Source of the DNA: Methylophilales bacterium
GTDB taxonomy: Bacteria; Pseudomonadota; Gammaproteobacteria; Burkholderiales; Methylophilaceae
DNA length: 64,000 bases
Reading direction: 5' to 3'
Assembly: GCA_019823025.1 (NCBI GenBank)
Contig: CP081940.1
Location: 310,001-374,000 of the forward strand
This document shows, piece after piece, positions 1 through 8,762 of the stretch. The first letter of the stretch is position 1. Each line of letters begins with the position of its first letter. The position numbers and the translations under genes were made by a program. Under the pieces are notes generated by a model. It searched no databases, was not told where the DNA came from, and saw nothing but the letters and a program-made list of their open reading frames with translations.

Positions 1-2011
1 ACTCAGTGACATGTAAAAGCCCTTCGATATATATATCATCAAGCTCCATAAATAAACCAAAGCCCGTTACGCCTGCAACCGTACCCCAAAAACTCTCCCC
101 TACCTTATCTTGCATAAAGTAACACTTCAGCCAGGATTCAACATCCCTTGTGGCATCATCAGCTGTCCTTTCAGTAGTTGAACAATGCAATGCTATTGCT
201 TCAATATTTTTAATCTTAGGGTTCTTACCATCAAGTTGTGACTTAATTGCCCGATGAACCAGTAAATCAGGATATCTCCTAATAGGCGAAGTAAAGTGAG
301 TATATGCTGAATAGGCGAGACCAAAATGGCCTAGATTTTTACTGCTGTAAGCAGCTTGCTGCATTGACCTCAGTAAAACGGTTTGTAATAAATGTGCATC
401 AGGTCGATTAGCAATTTTTTTTAATATTTCCCCATAATCCTTAACTGTAGGTTCCGATCCACCTCCCAATGTAAGACCAAAATCAAGTAAAAAATCTCTT
501 AGGTTTGTTAATTTTTCTTCTGATGGGGTCTCATGATTTCGGTATATACCATCTCCAGGGTTATCTAATAGATAGTTTGCTGCACAAACATTTGCAGACA
601 ACATACATTCTTCTATGATTCGATGAGCCTCATTTCTATAAATGGGTTTTATAAAGTCTATTTTTCCCTTGTCATTGAAGACAATTGAAGTTTCAGTTGA
701 ATCAAAATCAATAGCGCCTCTTTTCTCCCTTTTTTTCGACAGAAGCTTAAATAGATTTTGTAAATTCACTAAATCCTTATATGATTTTTCATATTCTTTT
801 TTTAATGTCTGGTCGTTCTTATTGAGGATTTTATCAACAATAGTATAGGTTAGTCTTGCCTTTGAGTTCATTACGGAAGGATAAAATTTATACTTTGTTA
901 TATCTCCATTCAAATCAAAAGTCATATCACAGACCATGCACAATCGATCAACGTGCGGGTTTAGCGAACAAAGACCGTTTGAAAGCGCCTCAGGCAGCAT
1001 GGGTATAACACGCCTTGGAAAGTAAACCGAGTTACCTCTTTCAATTGCAGACTCATTTAACATTGAGGTCTCTTTAACATAAGTACTAACGTCAGCAATT
1101 GCAACAACCAACCGCCAACTATCTTTTTTTTGCTCTGCATAAACTGCGTCGTCAAAATCTCTTGCAGACTCACCATCAATAGTTACTAGAGGTAAATCTC
1201 TTATATCAATCCGGCCCTTGAAATCTTTTTCCTTTACCTCTTGATCAAAAGACTCAGCCTCATTGATAACCTCCTTTTTGAACTCATAGGGTAGATTATG
1301 TTTTCTTAAAGCAATTTCTATTTCAATGCCACTATCAGAGTAATTTCCGAGAATATTTATCACTTTACCCATAGGCTTACTTCTAAAGCTAGGTTGGGTT
1401 GTTATCTCTACCTCAACGACATCACCTGTTTTTGCATCAAGATCCAAATCATATGGAATTAATATATCTTGGCTTATTCTTTTATCTTCAGCTGAAACCA
1501 CTGTCACGCCCTGACCCTGAATAACCCTTCCCACTAAAACCTTATTTACTCTCTCCAATACTTCAACAATCTTCCCCTCCAACCTACCCCTTCTATCCTG
1601 GCCTGTTACCTGAACCATGACACGATCTTTATTAAATACTTGAGACATTTCTCTTGGAGATAGAAAAACATCATCCATTTCTTCGTCGTCTGGTATCAAA
1701 AAACCATAACCATCAGGGTGACCCATCACTCGACCCGAGCTTAAATTTATTTTTTTTGATATGCAAAGAACATCTTTGCGATTAATTAAGATTTGTCCTT
1801 GTCGTTCCATTGCTCGTATTCTTTTTTCAAAAAAAATAATTTCATCATCTTGAATCTCTAAAATTTTTATCAAGTCTAACTTTTTCACAGGAACTCCATG
1901 CTCATCCATCACTTGTAGGATTAGTTCTCTGCTCGGTATTGGGTTTTCATAAAGCTCAGATTCTCGAGCTAATTGAGGATCAAGCCTTCTGTTTTGTTTT
2001 TTATTTTTCAT
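1..2011 (-). CDS. rnr: Ribonuclease R (3'-5' exoribonuclease), C-terminus cut by window edge
   Basis: About 670 residues are visible and the reading frame runs off the left edge. The enzyme degrades structured RNA processively from the 3' end. The sequence shows an N-terminal winged-helix-like region, cold-shock RNA-binding domains with the motif GHPDGYGFLIPD near residue 95, and the RNB catalytic domain with ARDFDDAVY around residues 282-290, which holds the metal-binding aspartates. Further RNB motifs are PMLPEALSNGLCSLNP and HFTSPIRRYPDLLVHR, and the start of the S1 domain (GTVAGVTGFGLFMELD) lies at the edge. The ATG at 2011 overlaps the end of hpt by 11 bases, so it probably sits in the galU-hpt-rnr transcript. 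The missing end would be the rest of S1 and the basic tail. Confidence 0.95.
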   Translation of the reverse strand, partial: MKNKKQNRRLDPQLARESELYENPIPSRELILQVMDEHGVPVKKLDLIKILEIQDDEIIFFEKRIRAMERQGQILINRKDVLCISKKINLSSGRVMGHPDGYGFLIPDDEEMDDVFLSPREMSQVFNKDRVMVQVTGQDRRGRLEGKIVEVLERVNKVLVGRVIQGQGVTVVSAEDKRISQDILIPYDLDLDAKTGDVVEVEITTQPSFRSKPMGKVINILGNYSDSGIEIEIALRKHNLPYEFKKEVINEAESFDQEVKEKDFKGRIDIRDLPLVTIDGESARDFDDAVYAEQKKDSWRLVVAIADVSTYVKETSMLNESAIERGNSVYFPRRVIPMLPEALSNGLCSLNPHVDRLCMVCDMTFDLNGDITKYKFYPSVMNSKARLTYTIVDKILNKNDQTLKKEYEKSYKDLVNLQNLFKLLSKKREKRGAIDFDSTETSIVFNDKGKIDFIKPIYRNEAHRIIEECMLSANVCAANYLLDNPGDGIYRNHETPSEEKLTNLRDFLLDFGLTLGGGSEPTVKDYGEILKKIANRPDAHLLQTVLLRSMQQAAYSSKNLGHFGLAYSAYTHFTSPIRRYPDLLVHRAIKSQLDGKNPKIKNIEAIALHCSTTERTADDATRDVESWLKCYFMQDKVGESFWGTVAGVTGFGLFMELDDIYIEGLLHVTE

Positions 2012-2546
2012 TGAATGAATAGAGGTTAGGAAGGTTTCGCCCATTACCTTTAAAGTCTAAACCAAAACCATAAACATACTTATTAGGCACTGCTAAGCCT
2101 ACAAAGTCTGCATGCGTTGATTTTTTTTTATTGATTTTTTTATCGAATAAAACGGCTGTCACTATTGATCTTGCTCCCATTAATTTTAACTCATCTTTTA
2201 TATTTAGGAGTGTAATCCCCTCATCAAGAATATCATCCAAAACCAGTATAACCTTATCTTTGACAACACTTTTATTTGGCTTATAGATCCAAGAGCAATC
2301 TTTTGTTCCTATATTTTGGTGATATCGAGTCACGTGGATATACTCAATAATTGTATTAAATGAAAGCTGTGGAATAAGGTAACCTGCAAATGGAATCGCT
2401 CCTTTCATTACGGGTAAAACAGTTACGCAATCTTTTATACCTCTAAAATATTCGTTAATCGTACCTGCAATATTTGAAATACCAACTTTAATTTCATCAG
2501 ATGTATATAAGACTTTGGAGTTATTTACTATACCCTCAATCTTCAT
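2001..2546 (-). CDS. hpt: Hypoxanthine-guanine phosphoribosyltransferase
   Basis: A 181-residue purine salvage enzyme that transfers phosphoribose from PRPP to hypoxanthine or guanine. The PRPP-binding signature VILVLDDILDEGITL is at residues 99-113, with the two acidic residues of the family, and PVMKGAIPFAGYL near residues 45-57 is the N-terminal substrate loop. The length is normal for the family. Its ATG overlaps the galU stop as ATGA, and its end overlaps the rnr start, so the three genes look translationally coupled. The purine base preference cannot be settled from sequence alone; the betaproteobacterial Hpt-like subgroup is the best fit. Confidence 0.88.
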   Translation of the reverse strand: MKIEGIVNNSKVLYTSDEIKVGISNIAGTINEYFRGIKDCVTVLPVMKGAIPFAGYLIPQLSFNTIIEYIHVTRYHQNIGTKDCSWIYKPNKSVVKDKVILVLDDILDEGITLLNIKDELKLMGARSIVTAVLFDKKINKKKSTHADFVGLAVPNKYVYGFGLDFKGNGRNLPNLYSFNEK

Positions 2547-3406
2547 AATAGATTTTTAATAAATCCCTTCAATTCATTTTTAGTCTGATCATCCTTGAGG
2601 GCAAATGAAATATTGGCTTTTATAAAACCTAATTTAGATCCACAATCATATCTTGTTCCAGTAAATTCATAGCTATAAATAGGGTTTGTTTTTAATAATA
2701 ACTTGATAGCATCCGTAAGTTGAATTTCGTTACCTACCCCCACTGATATTTTTTCAAGATAAGAAAATATCTTATTACAGAATATGTACCTTCCTACAAC
2801 ACCAAAACTAGAGGGTGCATTTTCTGGTAAAGGTTTTTCAATAATATTTGTAGTTTTAATAAGTGCATTTTTATCATCCTTAAACTCTATAATTCCATAA
2901 TTCACTGACTCTGATTTTTTAATTTTTTGTACCGAAACAATTGATGAATTTTCATCCTCATAGCGATCTAGCATTTGCTGAAGAACGCCTTTTTTTGCTT
3001 CAATAAGATCGTCTGCCAGTACAACTGCAAAGGGCTCTTTACCAACTGCTTCTTTTGCCTGAAGAATTGCATGTCCAAGCCCAAGTGGCTCTTCTTGTAT
3101 AATATATTTACATGAAACATGATCAGGGATAATTTTATGCATTTCTGATAAATATTTTTTTTTATCTGTTGTTAGATTTGAAACAGTTAGGTCAGGATTA
3201 AATTCAAAATGATCTGTGATGGATTTTTTAGTTTCTCCCGTAATAAAAATTAATTCGGTGAATCCAGCATCAATTGCTTCTTCAACAGCATATTGAATTA
3301 AAGGCTTATCATTAATTGGTAACATTTCTTTTGGAATAGCTTTGGTCGCAGGTAAGAATCTTGAGCCTAAGCCAGCGACTGGGAATACCACTTTTTTTAT
3401 GTTCAT
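2543..3406 (-). CDS. galU: UTP-glucose-1-phosphate uridylyltransferase
   Basis: A 287-residue nucleotidyltransferase making UDP-glucose from UTP and glucose-1-phosphate, for envelope polysaccharide synthesis. The N-terminal nucleotide-binding signature VFPVAGLGSRFLPATKA starts at residue 7, followed by PKEMLPINDKPLIQYAVEEA. PFAVVLADDLI near residue 136 carries the metal-binding aspartate, and IIEKPLPENAPS is the sugar-phosphate region. The length matches bacterial GalU. It leads the galU-hpt-rnr run, with a 53-base gap to moaE where a promoter may lie. The related dTDP-glucose enzyme RmlA is excluded by the GalU-specific motifs. Confidence 0.95.
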   Translation of the reverse strand: MNIKKVVFPVAGLGSRFLPATKAIPKEMLPINDKPLIQYAVEEAIDAGFTELIFITGETKKSITDHFEFNPDLTVSNLTTDKKKYLSEMHKIIPDHVSCKYIIQEEPLGLGHAILQAKEAVGKEPFAVVLADDLIEAKKGVLQQMLDRYEDENSSIVSVQKIKKSESVNYGIIEFKDDKNALIKTTNIIEKPLPENAPSSFGVVGRYIFCNKIFSYLEKISVGVGNEIQLTDAIKLLLKTNPIYSYEFTGTRYDCGSKLGFIKANISFALKDDQTKNELKGFIKNLL

Positions 3407-3459
3407 ATTTAAAAAACTTATATTAGTTACAGGTGCAATTATGCTTGAAAAATGTAAAT

Positions 3460-3915
3460 TTAATCTAATTTATTCCAGTTTGTTTTCTTAACAACATCCT
3501 CCTGCCTTTCAGCAACCCATATTTCTCCCTCATCAGAAATTTCTTTCTTCCAAAATGGTGCATCTGTTTTTAGAAAATCAATAATAAATTCACAAGCCTT
3601 GAAGGCATTTGATCTGTGCTTACTTGAAACAATTACACCTACAATTATATCCTTAGGTAAAAGCTTGCCTACTCTATGAACAATGGTTACTTCCTGAATA
3701 TCCCAATGACTTTTGGCACTTTGCACAATATCTTCAAGAGCTTTTTCAGTCATACCTGGGTAATGCTCAAGTTCCATTGACTTTAATTGCCTCTCTTTTG
3801 AGAACTCGCGAACATAACCACTGAAACTTACTACAGCCCCCACATTTTCTTTTTTTGAGAACTCTGAAATAATTTTTGAGATAGAAAAGCTATTTTCTTG
3901 GATAATGATGTTCAT
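3460..3915 (-). CDS. moaE: Molybdopterin synthase catalytic subunit
   Basis: A 151-residue large subunit of molybdopterin synthase, which transfers two sulfurs from the MoaD thiocarboxylate to precursor Z in molybdenum cofactor synthesis. Family motifs are VGAVVSFSGYVREF near residues 25-38, the HRVGKLLPKD segment at 80-89, and KTDAPFWKKE at 116-125, which contains the conserved active-site lysines. Its ATG directly abuts the moaD stop, so the two subunits are co-translated. No other Moco genes lie in the window. A molybdenum-dependent formate dehydrogenase is a likely client in a methylotroph, but that is inference. Confidence 0.94.
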   Translation of the reverse strand: MNIIIQENSFSISKIISEFSKKENVGAVVSFSGYVREFSKERQLKSMELEHYPGMTEKALEDIVQSAKSHWDIQEVTIVHRVGKLLPKDIIVGVIVSSKHRSNAFKACEFIIDFLKTDAPFWKKEISDEGEIWVAERQEDVVKKTNWNKLD

Positions 3916-4176
3916 TTACCCGCCCGTTATCGGTGGAAAAATTGCAAGCTCATCTCCCTCATGAATGGGATCTTTCCATAAAGAAAGCTCTTGATTGATA
4001 GCTAACTTATACATGTTTTTATTCTCAAACAAGTTAACCCACTCTCCTCCACTTTGTTTACTCATGACCAACAAAAACTCCTCTGCTGTTCTTACTTCTT
4101 TTGTTAATGTAATTTCTTTTTGGCTAAACTCAAACAGCTCTCTAAGGGATGCAAAAAATAAAAGTTTAAGATTCAT
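3916..4176 (-). CDS. moaD: Molybdopterin synthase sulfur-carrier subunit
   Basis: An 86-residue ubiquitin-like sulfur carrier ending in ITGG. The C-terminal Gly-Gly is thiocarboxylated and inserted into the MoaE active site. The frame is open to a TTG at 4188, but I prefer the ATG at 4176: it gives MNLKLLFFASLREL, which aligns with the usual MoaD N-terminus, and it places the start inside the rmuC stop region. It sits between rmuC and moaE with no gap. Its length fits the family of about 80-90 residues. Confidence 0.9.
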   Translation of the reverse strand: MNLKLLFFASLRELFEFSQKEITLTKEVRTAEEFLLVMSKQSGGEWVNLFENKNMYKLAINQELSLWKDPIHEGDELAIFPPITGG

Positions 4177-5464
4177 TTTCTTTGCCAATCATAGGCTTTT
4201 CTTCGAAATCTAATACATTATTTGAGTCTTGTTCAAGCTCAACTTTCTCAATTTGGGTAAACCTTTGTGTTATTTTTTGACTTGTTATATGTACATCCTG
4301 AGCATTTTCATGTGCTTGACGAATGTTATCAGCCAGCTTTTTCATTCTGGTATCAAACCGATCAAACTCTTTACCTAGCTTACCAAGTTCAGATTTTATA
4401 ATATGCACTTGTTTTCTTGTTTCAACATCCTTTAGAACTGCCCTTGCAGTATTGAGAACGGCCATTAATGTTGTGGGTGAAACTAGCCAAACTTTTTTTG
4501 CCATTGCTTCTTGAATAAGTTCAGGGTGATAAGCATGTATTTCTGCAAAGACAGCTTCAGCTGGAAGAAACATAACAGCACCATCAGAAGTTTCATCTGT
4601 AATAATATATTTTGACGCGATATCATTGATATGTTTTTTGACATCTAATTTAAATTGTTTTTGGGCTTTAGCTTTATCTATATCTGTTAACTTTACATCA
4701 AACATTTTTTGATAATTTTCCATCGGAAATTTTGAATCAACGGCTACTGTTCCTGTAGGGTCTGGCAGAAATAATACGCAATCTGCCCTGACTCCTTTTG
4801 AGAAGGTATGCTGAAAACTGTATGAATCTGGTGGTAATATGTTTTTTATTAAACCTTCTAATTGGAGTTCTCCGAATGCCCCTCTAGATCTTTTATCTCC
4901 TAATAGCTCTTGCAGACTGACCATGTTGGTTGTTAAGCCATCAATCTTTTTCTGTGCTTCGTCAATCGTAGCTAATCGCTCCATGACACTTATAAAGGTT
5001 TGGTTTGTTTTCTTAAATCCCTCATCGAGCCTTTCCTGCACTTTTCCTGTGATGGCCTCAAGTCTTTTATCAACTGATTTAGTCAACGTTTCAACAGAGG
5101 CAATTAACTGCAGTGCTGTATTTTTAAGAGAGTTTTGAAGAGTTTCTTGTTGAGCCTTTCCTTGCTCAGAAAGTGTTTTATGTATTTTTTCAGTAATTTC
5201 TTCACGAATCTTTGATAAAGCTTCTTGTTGCGATAGCTGGAGGTCGTTTAATGACTTTCTTGTCGACTTTAATTCTTCTGTAACTGTTTTGTTTAGACGA
5301 TCAGATGATTTATTCAGGCTATCATTGATATCAAGAATCATCGCTCGATGCTTTTCCTCGAGAAGCTTATCTAGATGATTGCCTCCACCAGAACCTCCAT
5401 AGACTTTCCATAAGATAATGATGCTGACTAATAATATTAATCCTAAGATTATCTCAAGGAGCAT
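4166..5464 (-). CDS. rmuC: RmuC-family DNA recombination/repair protein
   Basis: A 432-residue protein with one N-terminal membrane segment (about residues 2-20, LLEIILGLILLVSIIILW), a long charged coiled coil over roughly residues 35-190, and a C-terminal RmuC domain with SRGAFGELQLEGLIKNILP and VAVDSKFPMENY. In E. coli, rmuC limits inversions at short inverted repeats, and the domain is a predicted PD-(D/E)XK-like nuclease. The biochemical role here is inferred from family only. Its ATG overlaps the stop of the upstream metY by one base, and its end overlaps moaD, suggesting a common transcript. Confidence 0.9.
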   Translation of the reverse strand: MLLEIILGLILLVSIIILWKVYGGSGGGNHLDKLLEEKHRAMILDINDSLNKSSDRLNKTVTEELKSTRKSLNDLQLSQQEALSKIREEITEKIHKTLSEQGKAQQETLQNSLKNTALQLIASVETLTKSVDKRLEAITGKVQERLDEGFKKTNQTFISVMERLATIDEAQKKIDGLTTNMVSLQELLGDKRSRGAFGELQLEGLIKNILPPDSYSFQHTFSKGVRADCVLFLPDPTGTVAVDSKFPMENYQKMFDVKLTDIDKAKAQKQFKLDVKKHINDIASKYIITDETSDGAVMFLPAEAVFAEIHAYHPELIQEAMAKKVWLVSPTTLMAVLNTARAVLKDVETRKQVHIIKSELGKLGKEFDRFDTRMKKLADNIRQAHENAQDVHITSQKITQRFTQIEKVELEQDSNNVLDFEEKPMIGKENES

Positions 5465-6741
5465 TATTTTTTTGAAGCTTCAATAGCTTGCTCAACATCC
5501 TGAATAATATCATCGATATGTTCAATGCCCACAGAAATTCTGATCATATCTTCACTAACGCCTGCCAGAGCTAACTCTTCTGGATTAAGTTGTCTATGAG
5601 TTGTAGAAGCAGGATGACAGGCGAGTGACTTAGCATCTCCAATATTCACTAACCTCAAAATCATTTGAAGTGCATCGATAAATTTAGTTCCTGCCTCAAT
5701 ACCGCCTTTTATTCCAAAACTAATAATGCCTGATGCTTGGCCGTTCGTAATTTTTTTACAAAGAGCGTTGTATTTATCATTAGGGAGTGCCGCGTAATTT
5801 ACCCATTCCACTGATTCATGACCTTCTAAATATTTGGCTAGTGCAAGAGCATTCTCGCAATGCTGCTTTATCCTTAAACCCAATGTCTCAAGTCCCTGCA
5901 TTATTAAAAAGGCACTATGAGGAGAGAGTGCTGCCCCAGTATTCCTTAAAGGAACAACTCTACATCGACCAATGAAGGCCGCCGGCCCTAACGCTTCCGT
6001 GTAAACAACGCCATGATAAGAGGGATCTGGCTCATTAAGCATAGGATATTTTTTAGGCTCCTTTGCCCAATCAAATTTTCCAGAATCAACAATGACTCCG
6101 CCAATTGTTGTTCCATGACCACCCATGTATTTTGTTAGCGAATGAATCACAATATCAGCTCCAAAATCGATAGGTCGACACAAATACGGAGTTGGGACGG
6201 TATTGTCGACTATCAAAGGAATACCATGCTTATGAGCGATGTCTGCAAGCTCTTTTAAGTCAATAATATTTCCCAAAGGGTTACCAATTGACTCACAATA
6301 TAATGCCTTCGTTTTTTCATCGATTGCCGCATCGATTGCCTTAAAATCAGCACCATCAACCATCTTTACATTTATTCCCTGCTGAGGAAAACTATGTGCG
6401 AATAAGTTATATGTCCCCCCATAAAGCTGATTGGTACTCACAATATTATCGCCCGTTCTCGTAATGCACTGAATAGCATAAGTAATTGCAGCCATACCAG
6501 AGGCAAGAGATAAGGCAGCAATTCCGCCTTCCATTTCAGCGACTCTTTGTTCCAGCACACCGTTAGTGGGGTTCATTATTCGGGTATAAATATTTCCCTC
6601 AACCTTAAGGTCAAATAAGTCTGCCCCATGTTTTGTATCATCAAATGTAAATGAGGTTGTTTGGTAAATTGGTGTTGTTGCTGACTTCGTAGTTTTTTCA
6701 GATTCATAACCATGATGAAGTGCTATCGATTCAAGTTTCAT
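5464..6741 (-). CDS. metY: O-acetylhomoserine sulfhydrylase (canonical copy)
   Basis: A 425-residue PLP enzyme of the Cys/Met metabolism family that makes homocysteine from O-acetylhomoserine and sulfide. The PLP lysine is K204 in HSLTKYMGGHG. Active-site segments match the usual MetY pattern: QTTSFTF at 27-33, YTRIMNPTN at 52-60, NTVPTPYLCRP at 180-190 and CHPASTTHRQL near the C-terminus. It lies 41 bases downstream of a close paralogue (6783-8063), and an AAGGAA ribosome-binding site precedes the ATG. Both copies end in the same 20-odd residues, showing a tandem duplication. It is probably the housekeeping copy because its motifs are unchanged. Confidence 0.92.
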   Translation of the reverse strand: MKLESIALHHGYESEKTTKSATTPIYQTTSFTFDDTKHGADLFDLKVEGNIYTRIMNPTNGVLEQRVAEMEGGIAALSLASGMAAITYAIQCITRTGDNIVSTNQLYGGTYNLFAHSFPQQGINVKMVDGADFKAIDAAIDEKTKALYCESIGNPLGNIIDLKELADIAHKHGIPLIVDNTVPTPYLCRPIDFGADIVIHSLTKYMGGHGTTIGGVIVDSGKFDWAKEPKKYPMLNEPDPSYHGVVYTEALGPAAFIGRCRVVPLRNTGAALSPHSAFLIMQGLETLGLRIKQHCENALALAKYLEGHESVEWVNYAALPNDKYNALCKKITNGQASGIISFGIKGGIEAGTKFIDALQMILRLVNIGDAKSLACHPASTTHRQLNPEELALAGVSEDMIRISVGIEHIDDIIQDVEQAIEASKK

Positions 6742-6782
6742 ATCTTAAAATTCCTTGTAATTGGTTTTAATAAAATTATGCC

Positions 6783-8063
6783 TTATTTTTTTGAAGCCTC
6801 AATTGCCTGCTCAACATCTTGAATAATGTCATCAATATGTTCAATACCTACAGAGATTCTTACCAAGTCCTCACTTACACCTGCTAAAACCTTCTGTTCT
6901 GGAGTTAATTGCCTATGTAATGTTGATGCTGGATGACAGGCAAGTGATTTTGCATCCCCCATACTGAGTACTCTCAAAATCATTTGAAGTGCGTCAATAA
7001 ATTTAGCGCCTGCATCTATTCCACCTTTGAGACCAAAACTAACAATGCCTGATGCCTGACCATTAGTAATTTTTTTACAAACATCATTGTATTTATCCTC
7101 AGGAAGAGCAGCATAATTTACCCATTCCACACGATCATGACTTTCTAAATATTTCGCTAACGCAAGTGCATTCTCACAATGTCGTTCCATTCTTACGCCT
7201 AGCGACTCAAGACCTAGCATAATAATGTAAGCATTATTGGGAGCTAAACATGCGCCTGTTTCTCTCAAAGGAACGACACGACAGCAACCAACAAATGCTG
7301 CGGCTCCAAATGTTTCGGTATATATCACACCATGATAAGAAGGGTCTGGTTCATTCAGCATAGGGTATTTTTTAGGATCTTTAGCCCAATCAAATTTTCC
7401 AGAATCTACAATAATTCCTCCAATCGTAGCTCCGTGACCATCTATATATTTTGTTAGGGAATGCACCACAATATCTGCGCCAAAGTCAATAGGTCTACAT
7501 AAATAAGGCGTTGCAACAGTATTATCAACAATCAAGGGAATGCCATGCCTATGGGCAATATCTGCAAACTTTTTTAAATCAATAATATTTCCTAGAGGAT
7601 TACCAATTGATTCACAATATAAAGCTTTAGTTTTCTCATCTATAGCTGCCTCAATCCCTTCATAATCAGCTCCATCAACCATTTTCACAGTAATGCCTTG
7701 CTTAGGGAAGCTATGTGTAAAACAGTTATATGTTCCACCATATAGTTGGTTTGTGCTTATGATATTATCGCCCGATCTTGTGATGGTCTGAATAGCATAA
7801 GTAATTGCAGCCATTCCAGAAGCAAGAGATAAACCAGCAATCCCACCTTCCATTTCTGCAACCCTTTTCTCAAGGACGTCGTTGGTAGGATTACCAATTC
7901 TTGTATAAATATTTCCTTCAACCTTCAAGTCGAACAAATCTGCACCATGTTGCGTATCATCAATAGTGAATCCTGAAGTTTGGTAAATTGGTACTGTTGC
8001 AGCTTTCTGGTCATTTTTTTTTGATTCATAACCGTGATGAAGTGCTATTGATTCAAGTTTCAT
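6783..8063 (-). CDS. O-acetylhomoserine sulfhydrylase paralogue, diverged active site
   Basis: A 426-residue paralogue of the adjacent MetY, by eye about four-fifths identical over its whole length. The PLP lysine is kept (K205 in HSLTKY). Several active-site positions that are constant in MetY differ: QTSGFTI instead of QTTSFTF, YTRIGNPT instead of YTRIMNPT, YIDGHGATIGG instead of YMGGHGTTIGG, and CHPASTLH instead of CHPASTTH. The fold and PLP chemistry should hold, but substrate preference may have shifted. An AGGA lies 7 bases before the ATG. The 115-base leader has a small inverted repeat but no SAM-II motif. It could be a second sulfhydrylase or a related gamma-replacement enzyme. Confidence 0.85.
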   Translation of the reverse strand: MKLESIALHHGYESKKNDQKAATVPIYQTSGFTIDDTQHGADLFDLKVEGNIYTRIGNPTNDVLEKRVAEMEGGIAGLSLASGMAAITYAIQTITRSGDNIISTNQLYGGTYNCFTHSFPKQGITVKMVDGADYEGIEAAIDEKTKALYCESIGNPLGNIIDLKKFADIAHRHGIPLIVDNTVATPYLCRPIDFGADIVVHSLTKYIDGHGATIGGIIVDSGKFDWAKDPKKYPMLNEPDPSYHGVIYTETFGAAAFVGCCRVVPLRETGACLAPNNAYIIMLGLESLGVRMERHCENALALAKYLESHDRVEWVNYAALPEDKYNDVCKKITNGQASGIVSFGLKGGIDAGAKFIDALQMILRVLSMGDAKSLACHPASTLHRQLTPEQKVLAGVSEDLVRISVGIEHIDDIIQDVEQAIEASKK

Positions 8064-8178
8064 TGGTATATTCCTAAGGTTGTTTTTATAATAAATAATA
8101 ACAGAATTACAACATAGATTTAACTATGGTGCTTAATGACTGAGGGTTTAACTTTTCAAATAAAAATAAAGAAAAAGT

Positions 8179-8760
8179 TTAGACTAATAATTGGATTTTA
8201 GCCGTTGGAAATTTTTTTTCTATCAGCGCCTTAGTTGAAGCACTTACCCTTATTTTAAGTGTAATATTTTGATCAAAGTTACGATCTAGTATGACACCTT
8301 TATTATCAAGTATTACTTTAGAAATAAAATCTAAACTACTGTATTTAAAGAATAATATATAATCATGTAATTCAATAAAATTATCTAACCTTGAGGCCAA
8401 AATTGCTTTTTCGCCTGCCTGACTGTAGGCTCTTGCAAGACCCCCCTTCCCTAAATTTATGCCACCATAATAACGAACAACCACGAGACCACCATTGATA
8501 ATTTTTTTAGATTCTAAAATGCTGATTAGTGGCCTTCCGCCTGTCCCGGATGGTTCACCATCATCACTAAAATGAGGTTCGATAGTATTTTTTTTGATGC
8601 GCAAGCCATAAACAGCATGGCTTGCTGATGGGTTATTTATTTTTATCTCTCTCACTTTATCTAAAAAGCCTTCTCTTGAATTTGCGATAACGCTATATCC
8701 AATGAACTTTGACTTATTTACGATTAACTCAGATTGCTCTTCTGAGATTAATATACGCAT
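8179..8760 (-). CDS. YigZ/IMPACT family protein
   Basis: A 193-residue protein of the YigZ (UPF0029/IMPACT) family. The diagnostic block is FSDDGEPSGTGGRPLISILE around residues 59-80, followed by NGGLVVVRYYGGINLGKGGLARAYSQA at about 89-115. An N-terminal ribosomal-protein-S5-like fold and a smaller C-terminal domain are expected. Bacterial members have no settled function; a link to translation or stress is suggested by the eukaryotic IMPACT homologue, but that cannot be carried over safely. It starts 2 bases after the fhs stop, so it is likely co-transcribed with fhs. Confidence 0.87.
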   Translation of the reverse strand: MRILISEEQSELIVNKSKFIGYSVIANSREGFLDKVREIKINNPSASHAVYGLRIKKNTIEPHFSDDGEPSGTGGRPLISILESKKIINGGLVVVRYYGGINLGKGGLARAYSQAGEKAILASRLDNFIELHDYILFFKYSSLDFISKVILDNKGVILDRNFDQNITLKIRVSASTKALIEKKFPTAKIQLLV

Positions 8761-8762
8761 AT

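Noticed and set aside
8064-8178. Possible SAM riboswitch before the first MetY gene
   Set aside because: Only a 5-bp hairpin (CATAG/CTATG) is present; the GCUAAA-type strand and pseudoknot of SAM-II/SAM-V are missing.
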